NCBI GenBank assembly: GCA_947473045.1 | Contig: CANJCO010000018.1 | Location: forward strand, 1-64,000 | Reading direction: 5' to 3' | Source: Myxococcales bacterium | GTDB lineage: Bacteria > Myxococcota_A > Polyangia > Polyangiales > Polyangiaceae | Length of the DNA: 64,000 bases | Shown: positions 15,086 to 22,900 of the stretch, in pieces | Layout of the letters: each line of letters begins with the position of its first letter | Position numbering within the stretch: position 1 is the stretch's first letter | Program-made: the position numbers and the translations under genes | Notes under the pieces: generated by a model | The model's input: the letters and a program-made list of their open reading frames with translations, nothing else | What the model was told of the DNA's origin: nothing | The model's database searches: none

Positions 15086-17440
15086 ATGCGAAGCGCTCTG
15101 CTCAAAGTCCTGCTGGCCTCTGCCGTACTTGCGGCCTGTGTCGAAGCGGCTCCCCCGATTTCCGCAACAGCGCCGACCGCGCCGGTGGCCCGCCGCGCGA
15201 CCGCCACGCCAAAGCCGCCCGCGAGCGCTGCAGCCGCCAGGTCGCAGGCGACCCCGCCCATGAAGGTTCCCGCCGCCGCATGGACGGCGCTCGCGCAGAC
15301 GCGAAACTACCGTCTGGGAGCGCCGCAGCGCGCCGAAGTCACCCCCGACGGGCTCGGCGTGCTGTTCCTCGCGAGCGCGCCGCGCGATCCGAAACAGTCG
15401 CTCTTCAAGCTCGATTTGCGCACCGGCGACGCACGGGCGCTCGTGACGCCCGAGGCGCTCGTGCAGGGCGCCGAGACCTTGTCCGCGCAAGAGCGGGCGA
15501 GACGCGAGCGCATGCGCGTGACCGCTGCCGGCATCACCTCGTTCGAGCTGTCCGCCGACGGGCTCGGCGTGCTGATCCCGCTGTCGGGCAAGCTCTTCTA
15601 TTTCGACCGCATGACCGGCACGCAGCGCGAGCTGCCGACGGATGAGGGCGTCGCGCTCGACCCGCACTTGTCGCCCGACGGCAAATGGGCCGCGTTCGTG
15701 CGCCGCGACGATGTTCGCATCATCGCAACCGACGGCCGCAGCACCGAGCACGCCGTCACCACCGGCGGCACCGAGACCCGCCCGCACGGCGTCGCCGAGT
15801 TCGTCGCACAAGAAGAATTCGAGCGCAGCCGCGGCTTCTACTTTTCGCCCGACAGCGAGCAGATCGCCTTCGAAGAGGCCGACCAGTCAAAGGTCGAGCA
15901 GCTTCACGTCGGCGATCCCGGCCACCCGGAACGCGAGGCCGACAAGACCTTTTACCCGCGCGTCGGCACCAACAACGCCGAGCTTCGCTTCGGGATCACG
16001 TCCATCAAGGGCGGGAGCGTGAAGTGGGTCAACTGGGACCATGTACAATACCCGTATGTGGCGACGGTTCGATGGGACCCAGGCGCGCCGCTGACGCTCT
16101 ACGTGCTCGATCGGGCGCAGAAAAACGGTGAGCTGCTCTCCGTCGACGCAAAGACCGGACAAACGCGCGTGCTGCTCAAGGAGCACGACGACGCCTGGCT
16201 CGAGCTCGACGCCTCTGTGCCGCGCTGGCTGCCCGACGGCAGCGCGTTCTACTGGTCGAGCGAACGCAGCGGCGGCTGGGAGCTCGAGGAGCGCCAGGTG
16301 CCCAAAGGGGGCGGCGAATCCGTCGCGCGCACCATCGTCCCGAAAGATGTAGGTTACAGGCAACTGCTCGACGTAGACCCCGAACACAAGCGCCTCGTGT
16401 TCGCGGGCGGCGCCGAGCCGTCCGAGCAGCGCCTGTTCACTGTGCCCGCAGGCGGCGGCGCCGCCGAACCGGTGACTCCCGAGCGGAGCTACGTCGACGG
16501 GCATTTTGGCAAGAACCACGAGGTGTTCATCACGACCACCGCGACCGCCGGCGGCTTCCCAAAATCGGCGACCCAGAGCTTCGCAAAAGGCGCCGCGCGC
16601 GACCTTCCGAGCGCCGCAGAGCGCCCGGACTTCGTGCCGCAGGTCGAGCTGCGCAAAGTAGGCACCGAGCAGGTTCGCGCCGCTGTTGTCAGGCCTCGCA
16701 ACTTCGTCGCGGGCCAAAAATATCCCGTGATCGACGCGGCCTACGGCGGTCCGGGCATCAACGTCGCCGTCGTCGACGCCTCGCGCTTTGTTCGCGCGCA
16801 GCTCATGGCCGATGCCGCCGGCGCGATCGTGATCGCCATCGACGGCAAGGGCACCCCCAACCGGTCTCGCGCCTGGGCGCGTGCCAACGGAGACAGCCTC
16901 GTCGAGGGACCGATCGCGAGCCACATCGACACCCTCAAGGCCCTCGGCGCCGAGCTCGCCGAGCTCGACCTCGCCCGCGTCGGCGTCTACGGGTGGTCGT
17001 TCGGCGGCTCGTTCGCGGCGGCCGCGGTGCTGTCGCATCCCGACTTCTACAAGGCCGGCGTGGCGGGCGCGCCCGTCGCCGACTGGCGCGACTACGACAC
17101 TGCCTACAGCGAGCGCTACCTCGGCCAGCTGCCCGAGGCGCGGGTCGCCTACGAGGGCCAGTCGCTGCTCTCGATGGCCGCCCTCGACAAGCCCATCGAC
17201 CGCCCGCTGCTGCTGCTGCACGGGACCGCAGACGATAACGTGTATTTTACACATACCATCAAGCTGGTCGACGCCCTCACCCGCGCGAAGCGAACCTTCG
17301 AGTTCGTGCCGCTGCTCGGGCAGACGCACCTCGTGGCCGATCCCGCGCTCAGCGCGATCGCGTGGACCCGCACCGCGACGTTCCTGCGCGAGGCGCTGAC
17401 CTCGCCCGAGGCGCGCTTCAGCTACCCGCACTACGAGTAG
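15086..17440 (+). CDS. S9 family dipeptidyl peptidase IV-type lipoprotein
   Basis: 784 residues. A lipoprotein signal (LLKVLLASAVLAAC) and an Ala/Pro linker lead into a beta-propeller (about 70-500) and a C-terminal alpha/beta-hydrolase domain. The catalytic triad is clear: S638 in GWSFGG, D716 in HGTADDNVYF and H748 in GQTHLV, spaced as in DPP-IV. The propeller carries E243-E244 (AQEEFERSRG), corresponding to the pair that holds the substrate amino terminus, so it should release dipeptides from N-termini, preferably after Pro or Ala. It is probably anchored in the envelope and helps predatory or saprophytic peptide use (inference). The next gene begins 2 bp after its stop. Confidence 0.93.
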   Translation: MRSALLKVLLASAVLAACVEAAPPISATAPTAPVARRATATPKPPASAAAARSQATPPMKVPAAAWTALAQTRNYRLGAPQRAEVTPDGLGVLFLASAPRDPKQSLFKLDLRTGDARALVTPEALVQGAETLSAQERARRERMRVTAAGITSFELSADGLGVLIPLSGKLFYFDRMTGTQRELPTDEGVALDPHLSPDGKWAAFVRRDDVRIIATDGRSTEHAVTTGGTETRPHGVAEFVAQEEFERSRGFYFSPDSEQIAFEEADQSKVEQLHVGDPGHPEREADKTFYPRVGTNNAELRFGITSIKGGSVKWVNWDHVQYPYVATVRWDPGAPLTLYVLDRAQKNGELLSVDAKTGQTRVLLKEHDDAWLELDASVPRWLPDGSAFYWSSERSGGWELEERQVPKGGGESVARTIVPKDVGYRQLLDVDPEHKRLVFAGGAEPSEQRLFTVPAGGGAAEPVTPERSYVDGHFGKNHEVFITTTATAGGFPKSATQSFAKGAARDLPSAAERPDFVPQVELRKVGTEQVRAAVVRPRNFVAGQKYPVIDAAYGGPGINVAVVDASRFVRAQLMADAAGAIVIAIDGKGTPNRSRAWARANGDSLVEGPIASHIDTLKALGAELAELDLARVGVYGWSFGGSFAAAAVLSHPDFYKAGVAGAPVADWRDYDTAYSERYLGQLPEARVAYEGQSLLSMAALDKPIDRPLLLLHGTADDNVYFTHTIKLVDALTRAKRTFEFVPLLGQTHLVADPALSAIAWTRTATFLREALTSPEARFSYPHYE

Positions 17441-17442
17441 TG

Positions 17443-18345
17443 GTGAGCAGCGCCGCCGGGGCGATCGCAGTCGCAGTCGTCGGCGCAGGCGCGATGGGCG
17501 CGAGGCACGCGCGCGTCTTGTCGGAGTCACCGATGGCGCGCGTCGTGGCCATCGTCGACCCGAGCAACGCCGCTGCGTCGGAGCTCGCGCGACAGGTCGG
17601 AGCGGAGGTCTGCCTGCTCGAACGCGCCCTCGCCGTTGCTGACGCCGTGGTCATCGCCGCACCAACCGGCGCGCACGCGGCGCTGGTCGCGCAGGCGCTG
17701 AATGCCGGCAGGCACGTCCTGGTCGAAAAGCCGCTGTGCATCGCGGCTGCGGAGGCGCACGCGCTCTGTGCGACCGCCGGGGCCCGGGGCGTCGTGCTGG
17801 CCGTGGGCCACTCCGAGCGCTTCAACCCGGCGATCCGCGCCCTGGTAGACTTGGGCCTCAACTTCACCCACGTCGCCACGAGGCGCCTGTCGTCGATCGC
17901 GGCCCAGCCGCTCAGCGGAGGCCTGCTGCTCAATCTGGGCGTCCACGACCTCGACCTCGCGGCCTATCTCGCCCGTCACACCGCAACGCTCCTCAGCGCG
18001 CGCGGACATGCCGATCACGCGGAGTTGAGCGCGAGCGCTGGTCCGTGCGCGGCGTCGCTCGAGCTCGGCCAGGGCGGCCGTGCGCGCATCCGCACCCTGC
18101 AGGCCCGCACAGCGGCGGGCGGCCTCTACGAGGCGGACCTCGCACGAGCCACGCTCGAGCGGGTCGACGGCAAGCTCACGTCGCGCCTCGCGACCCCCGA
18201 GGGCGAGCCCCTCGCGGCGCAGGCCGAGGCTTTTCTGCGCGCGATCGGCGGACGATCATCCGCGGCGCTCGCGAGCGGACTTGACGGCGCCAGGGCGGTC
18301 GGGCTCGCCGAGCAGGCGCAGGCCTGCATCAACGACTCACCGTAA
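17443..18345 (+). CDS. Gfo/Idh/MocA family NAD(P)-dependent oxidoreductase
   Basis: 300 residues from a GTG 2 bp after the peptidase stop (another in-frame GTG at 17440 overlaps the stop). The N-terminal Rossmann domain has VAVVGAGAMGARHARVL, with ADAVVIAAPTGAHAALV and the hallmark VLVEKPL (the family EKP motif). The C-terminal alpha/beta domain contains GHSERFNPAIRAL and NLGVHDLDLA, with His and Asp at the usual catalytic region. Members act on sugars, inositols or biliverdin. The substrate cannot be told from sequence; many relatives with GHSERFNP are sugar-nucleotide dehydrogenases for surface polysaccharide synthesis. Confidence 0.88.
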   Translation: MSSAAGAIAVAVVGAGAMGARHARVLSESPMARVVAIVDPSNAAASELARQVGAEVCLLERALAVADAVVIAAPTGAHAALVAQALNAGRHVLVEKPLCIAAAEAHALCATAGARGVVLAVGHSERFNPAIRALVDLGLNFTHVATRRLSSIAAQPLSGGLLLNLGVHDLDLAAYLARHTATLLSARGHADHAELSASAGPCAASLELGQGGRARIRTLQARTAAGGLYEADLARATLERVDGKLTSRLATPEGEPLAAQAEAFLRAIGGRSSAALASGLDGARAVGLAEQAQACINDSP

Positions 18346-18384
18346 AGTTGTCCGGCGACGCAGACCTTTGATACCGGCTAGGGC

Positions 18385-19191
18385 ATGCACGGTCCCGACG
18401 ACCCGAAGGAAGGCGGTTTCCAACCGCAGCTGAGGCCTGGCGCGCGCTTCGCTCGCGACGCCGCTTCGCGTCCAATCCTGATGTTCGAAGACGTCTACAA
18501 GTCGTACAAGCCCGGATCGCCCGTGCTTCGCGGCATGAACCTCGTCATCGAGCGCGGCGAATTCGTGTTTTTCACCGGCCCAAGCGGCTCGGGCAAATCG
18601 ACGTTGCTGCGACTGCTCTACCGGTCGGAAACCGTCGACGACGGCAGGATTCTGTTCATGGGCCGCGACGTGGCGCGGCTCTCGCAGGACTCCGTTCCTT
18701 ATCTGCGACGCAACCTCGGGGTGGTGTTTCAGGACTTCAAGCTCGTTAGCTCGTGGACGGTGTTCGAAAATGTCGCCATCGCGCTCGAAGTGCTCGGGCT
18801 GCCGCAGCGTCTCATCACATCTCGCGTAGGCGAGGCGCTCGATCGCGTCGGGCTCGCACGAAGAGGCGGCGACTGCGCCGGCGTGCTGTCGGGCGGCGAG
18901 CAGCAGCGCGTCGCGATCGCGCGCGCCATCGTCGGCGAACCCGCGCTCATCCTGGCCGACGAGCCCACCGGCAATCTCGATCCGCAGCTCGCCATCGACA
19001 TTCTCGGTCTGTTTGAAGACATCAACGCGACCGGCACCACCGTGCTGTTCGCGACGCACGATCGCAGCCTGCTTGAGATTCGACCGCGTCGGGTGGTCGT
19101 GCTCGACGAAGGAAAAGCGGTCGACGTGCGCGCCGGAGTAACCCCGGGCGACGACGGATTTAGCGGTTACGACAACGCCCTGCCGGTCTGA
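18385..19191 (+). CDS. ftsE: cell-division ABC transporter ATP-binding protein FtsE
   Basis: 268 residues. ABC ATPase with Walker A GPSGSGKST (65-73), Q-loop VVFQDFKL, signature LSGGEQQRVAIARA, Walker B ILADEPTGNLD and switch His in ATHDRSLL. It has an unusual ~30-residue hydrophilic N-terminal extension (HGPDDPKEGGFQPQLRPG) before the core. FtsE with FtsX couples ATP hydrolysis at the division site to peptidoglycan hydrolase activation. Gene order ftsE, ftsX, envC with very short spacing supports this assignment over a generic LolD-type ATPase. Confidence 0.95.
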   Translation: MHGPDDPKEGGFQPQLRPGARFARDAASRPILMFEDVYKSYKPGSPVLRGMNLVIERGEFVFFTGPSGSGKSTLLRLLYRSETVDDGRILFMGRDVARLSQDSVPYLRRNLGVVFQDFKLVSSWTVFENVAIALEVLGLPQRLITSRVGEALDRVGLARRGGDCAGVLSGGEQQRVAIARAIVGEPALILADEPTGNLDPQLAIDILGLFEDINATGTTVLFATHDRSLLEIRPRRVVVLDEGKAVDVRAGVTPGDDGFSGYDNALPV

Positions 19192-19197
19192 GGACAT

Positions 19198-20085
19198 ATG
19201 TTCGATTTCTCCCAAGCGACGGCGAGGCGCGCCAAACGCGGCATGCTGCGCGAATGGCGCCTGCACGCGCTCAGCGTATTTTCTCTGGCCGTCGCCTTCG
19301 TATGCCTCGGCGCTGCGCTCCTCGTGGTCGTGAACCTGAGCGCGATCGAAGAACGTTGGGCACACGCCGGCCGCGTCTCGGTGTACTTGCGCGACGACGC
19401 GAAGGTAGCCGACGTCGACGCGCTCAAAACAGCGCTCACCAAGACGCCCGGCGTCACGCAGGTTCGCTACGTGTCGAGCGCGCAGGCCCACAGCGACTTT
19501 TCGCAAATCGGCGGAGCCGCCGACGCGCTCGCGGCACTTCCGCACGAGGCGTTTCCCGCGTCGATCGAGGTCGACATCCGCCCCGACGTTTCGACAGCCG
19601 ATCTAACGACCATCAAGAGCAAATTGTCGCAACTGCCGTCGGTCGACGATGTCGAGACCTACGAGGCCTGGACCGAACGCCTCGCGCGGCTCGTACGCGG
19701 GGGTGTGGCCGCCGCCGGCCTGCTGGCGCTCGTCGTGTTTGCTTCGGTCCTCGCCGTCGTGGGTTCGACGATGCGGCTCGCACTCCAAAGGCGGCGGGCG
19801 GAAGTCGAAGTGCTCAAGCTCGTAGGAGCGACGCCGTCCTTCGTAAAATCGCCGTTTCTGATGGAAGGCAGCGCGCAGGGCGCCATGGGAGCAGCCGTCG
19901 CGATCGCCCTGCTGTTCGCGCTGTTTCTCATCATGCGATCGCGCGTCGACCTCGAGCTTTCTCGCATGATCGGTGTGGAGCCGGCGTTTCTTCCGTGGCA
20001 GGGCGCTGTGGGCATGATCGCGGTCGGTGCGCTGCTTGGAACGCTCGCCGCCGCGCTCGGCCTGCGCAAGCTGGTGACAGTCTGA
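19198..20085 (+). CDS. ftsX: cell-division permease FtsX
   Basis: 295 residues with the FtsX topology: a cytoplasmic N-terminus, a first membrane helix (HALSVFSLAVAFVCLGAALLVVV), a periplasmic domain of about 120 residues (VSVYLRDDAKVADVDALK, PGVTQVRYVSSAQA, EVDIRPDVS), then three membrane helices near 170-195, 222-245 and 260-285. The segment AEVEVLKLVGATPSFVKSPFLMEG, which contacts the ATPase in this family, is well conserved. The periplasmic domain should bind EnvC, encoded directly downstream (stop and start overlap, TGATG). Confidence 0.95.
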   Translation: MFDFSQATARRAKRGMLREWRLHALSVFSLAVAFVCLGAALLVVVNLSAIEERWAHAGRVSVYLRDDAKVADVDALKTALTKTPGVTQVRYVSSAQAHSDFSQIGGAADALAALPHEAFPASIEVDIRPDVSTADLTTIKSKLSQLPSVDDVETYEAWTERLARLVRGGVAAAGLLALVVFASVLAVVGSTMRLALQRRRAEVEVLKLVGATPSFVKSPFLMEGSAQGAMGAAVAIALLFALFLIMRSRVDLELSRMIGVEPAFLPWQGAVGMIAVGALLGTLAAALGLRKLVTV

Positions 20086-21023
20086 TGCGTCGCGGCCTCG
20101 CCGCCGTCGTCGCGGTCGCGCTCGTCGCCAGGATGAGCGACGCCGCCCCGGCAGCTGCGCCCTCGCCCGCCCTCGCGCTCGCCGCGCTCGATCGGCGCAT
20201 CGCCGATCTCGACTCGGAAGAGCTCGCCACGCGCCGCGAGCTGACGCAGCTGAGCCCGTCGGCGTCGCTCACGCATGCCCGCGTGCTTCGACGCAACCGC
20301 GACTACTACAAACTGACGCGCGCCGGGATGCTGCCCGTCGGAGCCGGCTTCGAGGCGCTCGTCACCCACGCGATGCGCGTTGAGCGGGCGAGGCACGCCG
20401 TCGAACACGAGATTTCAGGCGAGCAGCGCCTGCGCGCGCGCGGCGCCGCCCTCGCGAGCAACCTCGAACGCGTCGCCCGCGACCGCGAGGCGCTGTCGTC
20501 GCAACGCAGCGCCATGGACGCGGCCAGGCTCGCCGTCGACGACGAAGCACGCCGCCAAGCGGCCTTCAACAAGGCATTCGAATCATCGGCAGGCGACGGC
20601 GAATATGTGGCCGTCGGCAGCGCGGCGAGCGACGCCCCCGGCGGCTTCGGCGCGGCCCGCGGCAAGTTGCTCATGCCGCTCGCCGCACGCGCGCAAATCC
20701 GGCAAACCCGGCGCGAGGGTGCCGACGGTCCGGGCCTCGAGTTCGGGTGTCCGGAAGGGGCGATTGTGCGCGCCGTCTACACAGGCCGAGTCGCGTTCGC
20801 GGACCGCTACGGAGCGTTCGGCCGCATCGTGATCATCGACCACGGCGACCACTATTATACCGTCAGCGGCAACCTCGGCGCCGTCGACGTGCACATCGGC
20901 GACGACATCGCGGCTGGCGAGCGGATCGGAACCGCAGGCGACGACGGCGCCGGCGCGATGCTGTATTTCGAAGTGCGCCACGGCAGTCAGACCATCGCGC
21001 CCGGTCCCTGGCTGGGCCTGTAG
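20085..21023 (+). CDS. envC: EnvC-like murein hydrolase activator
   Basis: 312 residues: a signal peptide, a coiled coil (about 30-180; LDRRIADLDSEELATRREL, VERARHAVEHEI) and a C-terminal LytM/M23 domain (about 195-312). The LytM fold is recognisable (VRAVYTGRVAFADRYGAFGRIVIIDHG, YTVSGNL, IGDDIAAGERIG). The metal site is lost, though: the first ligand region reads LEFGCPEG and the usual HLHFE reads MLYFEV. It therefore cannot be a normal endopeptidase. Degenerate LytM is exactly the feature of EnvC, which activates amidases under FtsEX control. The start ATG overlaps the ftsX stop (TGATG), completing a tight three-gene operon. Confidence 0.9.
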   Translation: MRRGLAAVVAVALVARMSDAAPAAAPSPALALAALDRRIADLDSEELATRRELTQLSPSASLTHARVLRRNRDYYKLTRAGMLPVGAGFEALVTHAMRVERARHAVEHEISGEQRLRARGAALASNLERVARDREALSSQRSAMDAARLAVDDEARRQAAFNKAFESSAGDGEYVAVGSAASDAPGGFGAARGKLLMPLAARAQIRQTRREGADGPGLEFGCPEGAIVRAVYTGRVAFADRYGAFGRIVIIDHGDHYYTVSGNLGAVDVHIGDDIAAGERIGTAGDDGAGAMLYFEVRHGSQTIAPGPWLGL

Positions 21024-21037
21024 CGAAGCGGCCGCGT

Positions 21038-21934
21038 TCACGCGCGAGCCAGCACGCGATCGTGCCAGAGCAGCATTTCCAAGGCCCCGGGACCGCGATT
21101 GAACGCGTAGTCGTGCGGCCCGGCGACCTCGGCGAAGTCGTGAGCGACGCCCGCCGCGAGCAGGCTTCGTGACAGGTTGCGGTTCACGGCGGCGAAGAAA
21201 TCGTCATGGCTCGTGGTCAGGCGAAGCGCCAGCGCCGGCCGTATTCTACGGGCCGCGCTCGCCCGCTCCACGAGCGCGCCCACTCCGGCCGCGTCGATGG
21301 AGGCCTGAAGGGCTCCGACGGCGCCGAAGCGGTCCGGACGCGACAGGCCGACGCGCAGCGCGATGTGTCCGCCAAGCGACACTCCATCGATGCCCGTGGC
21401 CTCGGGCGACGCGACAACCGGCGCCTCGCGGTGCGCGCGCGGCAGCAGCACCTCGGAAAAAAAACGGCCGAGGTCCGTGATGGCCGACTCGCGCGCCGGA
21501 TCGAGATCCGGCAAGTGCGGACACAGCACCACAAGGCCCCCGAACGGGCGCGCAGCGAGGCGCGCATTTTCAGCCGCGAGGCGCGCGGGCACCGAAAATC
21601 CCTCGTAGTCCGCGTCGGTCAGCGGCGGCGCGCAGGCCCGCGCGATCGCGCGAACGAGCCCGTAGTCGCGCGGCCAACCCATCGCTCCTGCCGCGGGCGC
21701 TTTCACCGCTTCGCCCCGACCGTGAAGCGCGATGAGCACCGGCAGGCGCTGCGCGGCGGTCCACCTCGGGCGGAGCACGACCGCCCGCGTGGAGACGCCT
21801 GCCGTCTGCCACTCGAGCACCTCCACCGCGCCGCGAGCACCCGCAGGCAGCGCCTCGGGCGACGGCGGCGCATCGATGCGAGAGCACGCGCCAGCCGCGA
21901 GCCCGAGCACCAGCGCGCGCCGCGACACGCGCAC
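21038..21934 (-). CDS. alpha/beta-hydrolase (esterase-like) lipoprotein
   Basis: 298 residues with a lipoprotein-type signal (RRALVLGLAAGAC). The core has VLIALHGRGEAV, a nucleophile elbow GIDGVSLGGH (Ser in GVSLG), TTSHDDFF as a possible acid region and GPHDYAFNRG with a likely catalytic His. This resembles the esterase D / feruloyl-esterase type of hydrolase; the substrate is unknown. It converges on the FtsEX operon (14 bp between ends) and is followed upstream on the same strand by two small genes of unknown function, the nearer starting only a few bp away, so they may share a transcript. Confidence 0.8.
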   Translation of the reverse strand: MRVSRRALVLGLAAGACSRIDAPPSPEALPAGARGAVEVLEWQTAGVSTRAVVLRPRWTAAQRLPVLIALHGRGEAVKAPAAGAMGWPRDYGLVRAIARACAPPLTDADYEGFSVPARLAAENARLAARPFGGLVVLCPHLPDLDPARESAITDLGRFFSEVLLPRAHREAPVVASPEATGIDGVSLGGHIALRVGLSRPDRFGAVGALQASIDAAGVGALVERASAARRIRPALALRLTTSHDDFFAAVNRNLSRSLLAAGVAHDFAEVAGPHDYAFNRGPGALEMLLWHDRVLARA

Positions 21935-21937
21935 CGC

Positions 21938-22300
21938 TTAGTCTTCGGGCGCGGACGCCGCGCGACCGGTGGCTTGCGTCACCAGATCCGCGAGCGCGGG
22001 GTCGATGGCGAGCTGCTCGCGGAGCGCTCTGCGAATGGCCTCGACGTGCGCCGGCGCGAGCCCCTGCAGGTGCGCGGTGGCCTGTTCAAGCTTCGCGCCC
22101 AGGTAACCCTCGAGGTCGAGCTTTCCCGATTGAAGCTGAGCGAGCGCCGACCCGGCGACAGGCGGCGCGGCCGCGACAGCGTTCGCCGGCTGGTTTCTGG
22201 CGACCTCGAAGCTGCTCGCGGGCTCGCTCGCCGCAGCAGGCGACGACGCCGCAGGCGCAGGCCCCGGGCCGCTGCTTTTGCCAATGCGATCGATGCTCAT
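21938..22300 (-). CDS. hypothetical small cytoplasmic protein
   Basis: 120 residues. The first half is Ala/Pro/Ser-rich and probably disordered; the second half is helical and looks conserved (LDLEGYLGAKLEQATAHLQG, then VEAIRRALREQLAIDPALADLV). No signal peptide or membrane helix. I do not recognise the family. It ends 3 bp before the start of the esterase gene and begins 35 bp after the gene at 22336, so the three genes are probably co-transcribed. Confidence 0.7.
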   Translation of the reverse strand: MSIDRIGKSSGPGPAPAASSPAAASEPASSFEVARNQPANAVAAAPPVAGSALAQLQSGKLDLEGYLGAKLEQATAHLQGLAPAHVEAIRRALREQLAIDPALADLVTQATGRAASAPED

Positions 22301-22335
22301 CGTGGCCTAAATTCTAACACGCGCGCGGGCATGCA

Positions 22336-22815
22336 TCAGCGGATGTTTCCGATCGCGGTTTTTACGGTGTCGTGCTCGGCCTTCAGCACGTTCGACAGCG
22401 TGGAAAAGGAGCGATTTTGCGCGTTTACCTGCTCCTGAATCTGCAGGTAGTACAGGTTCATTTCCTGAGACTGCTGCAGCGAAGACTCGATTCCCCCTTC
22501 GCCGCCCGCGGAAGCCCCTGACGCGTGGGCGCCCGGGCCCTCAGGCGCGAACGGAGCGCCCACACCGGCGCCGGCAGCGCCGCTCATCATGGCCGTGGCC
22601 GCAGTGGCTCCGCCGTGGGCCGCGCCTCTCAGTGCCACCGCGATGAGCGAGCCCCCGGGCAGCGCGCGCACAGCGGCTTCGGCGCCGGCGACAGCGCCAC
22701 GCGCTCCCTTTGCCAACACTTCCGAGAAGCTCACGCGCACGGGAAGCGGCGTGGGGCGCGGCGCGCTCGTAACGGCGACGAAGTCGGGGCGAGCAGATGT
22801 CGAAACTGGATGCAT
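22336..22815 (-). CDS. hypothetical protein with helical C-terminus
   Basis: 159 residues. An N-terminal region with VRVSFSEVLAKGARGAV leads to an Ala/Gly-rich middle and a strikingly regular amphipathic C-terminus (SQEMNLYYLQIQEQVNAQNR, SFSTLSNVLKAEHDTVKTAI). The C-terminal helix resembles filament or secretion-apparatus helical tails, but no specific family is claimed. No signal peptide. With the neighbouring 120-residue gene it may form an unknown two-protein module. An 85-bp gap without recognisable features separates it from the lipoprotein operon upstream. Confidence 0.7.
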   Translation of the reverse strand: MHPVSTSARPDFVAVTSAPRPTPLPVRVSFSEVLAKGARGAVAGAEAAVRALPGGSLIAVALRGAAHGGATAATAMMSGAAGAGVGAPFAPEGPGAHASGASAGGEGGIESSLQQSQEMNLYYLQIQEQVNAQNRSFSTLSNVLKAEHDTVKTAIGNIR

Positions 22816-22900
22816 GAACCTAACTCCTGAGACAGTTGGCGCGCACGATCGCGCGCAGTCACAGCCTGTCGACGGCCGCCGTCAGAAGTTGCGCGCGCGG

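Noticed and set aside
15887-17530. 547-codon minus-strand frame opposite the DPP-IV gene
   Set aside because: Antisense shadow; the plus strand has the full catalytic triad and family motifs.
19254-20084. Upstream part of the EnvC reading frame overlapping ftsX
   Set aside because: The frame is open through ftsX by GC bias; the ATG at 20085, overlapping the ftsX stop and preceding a signal peptide, is the start.
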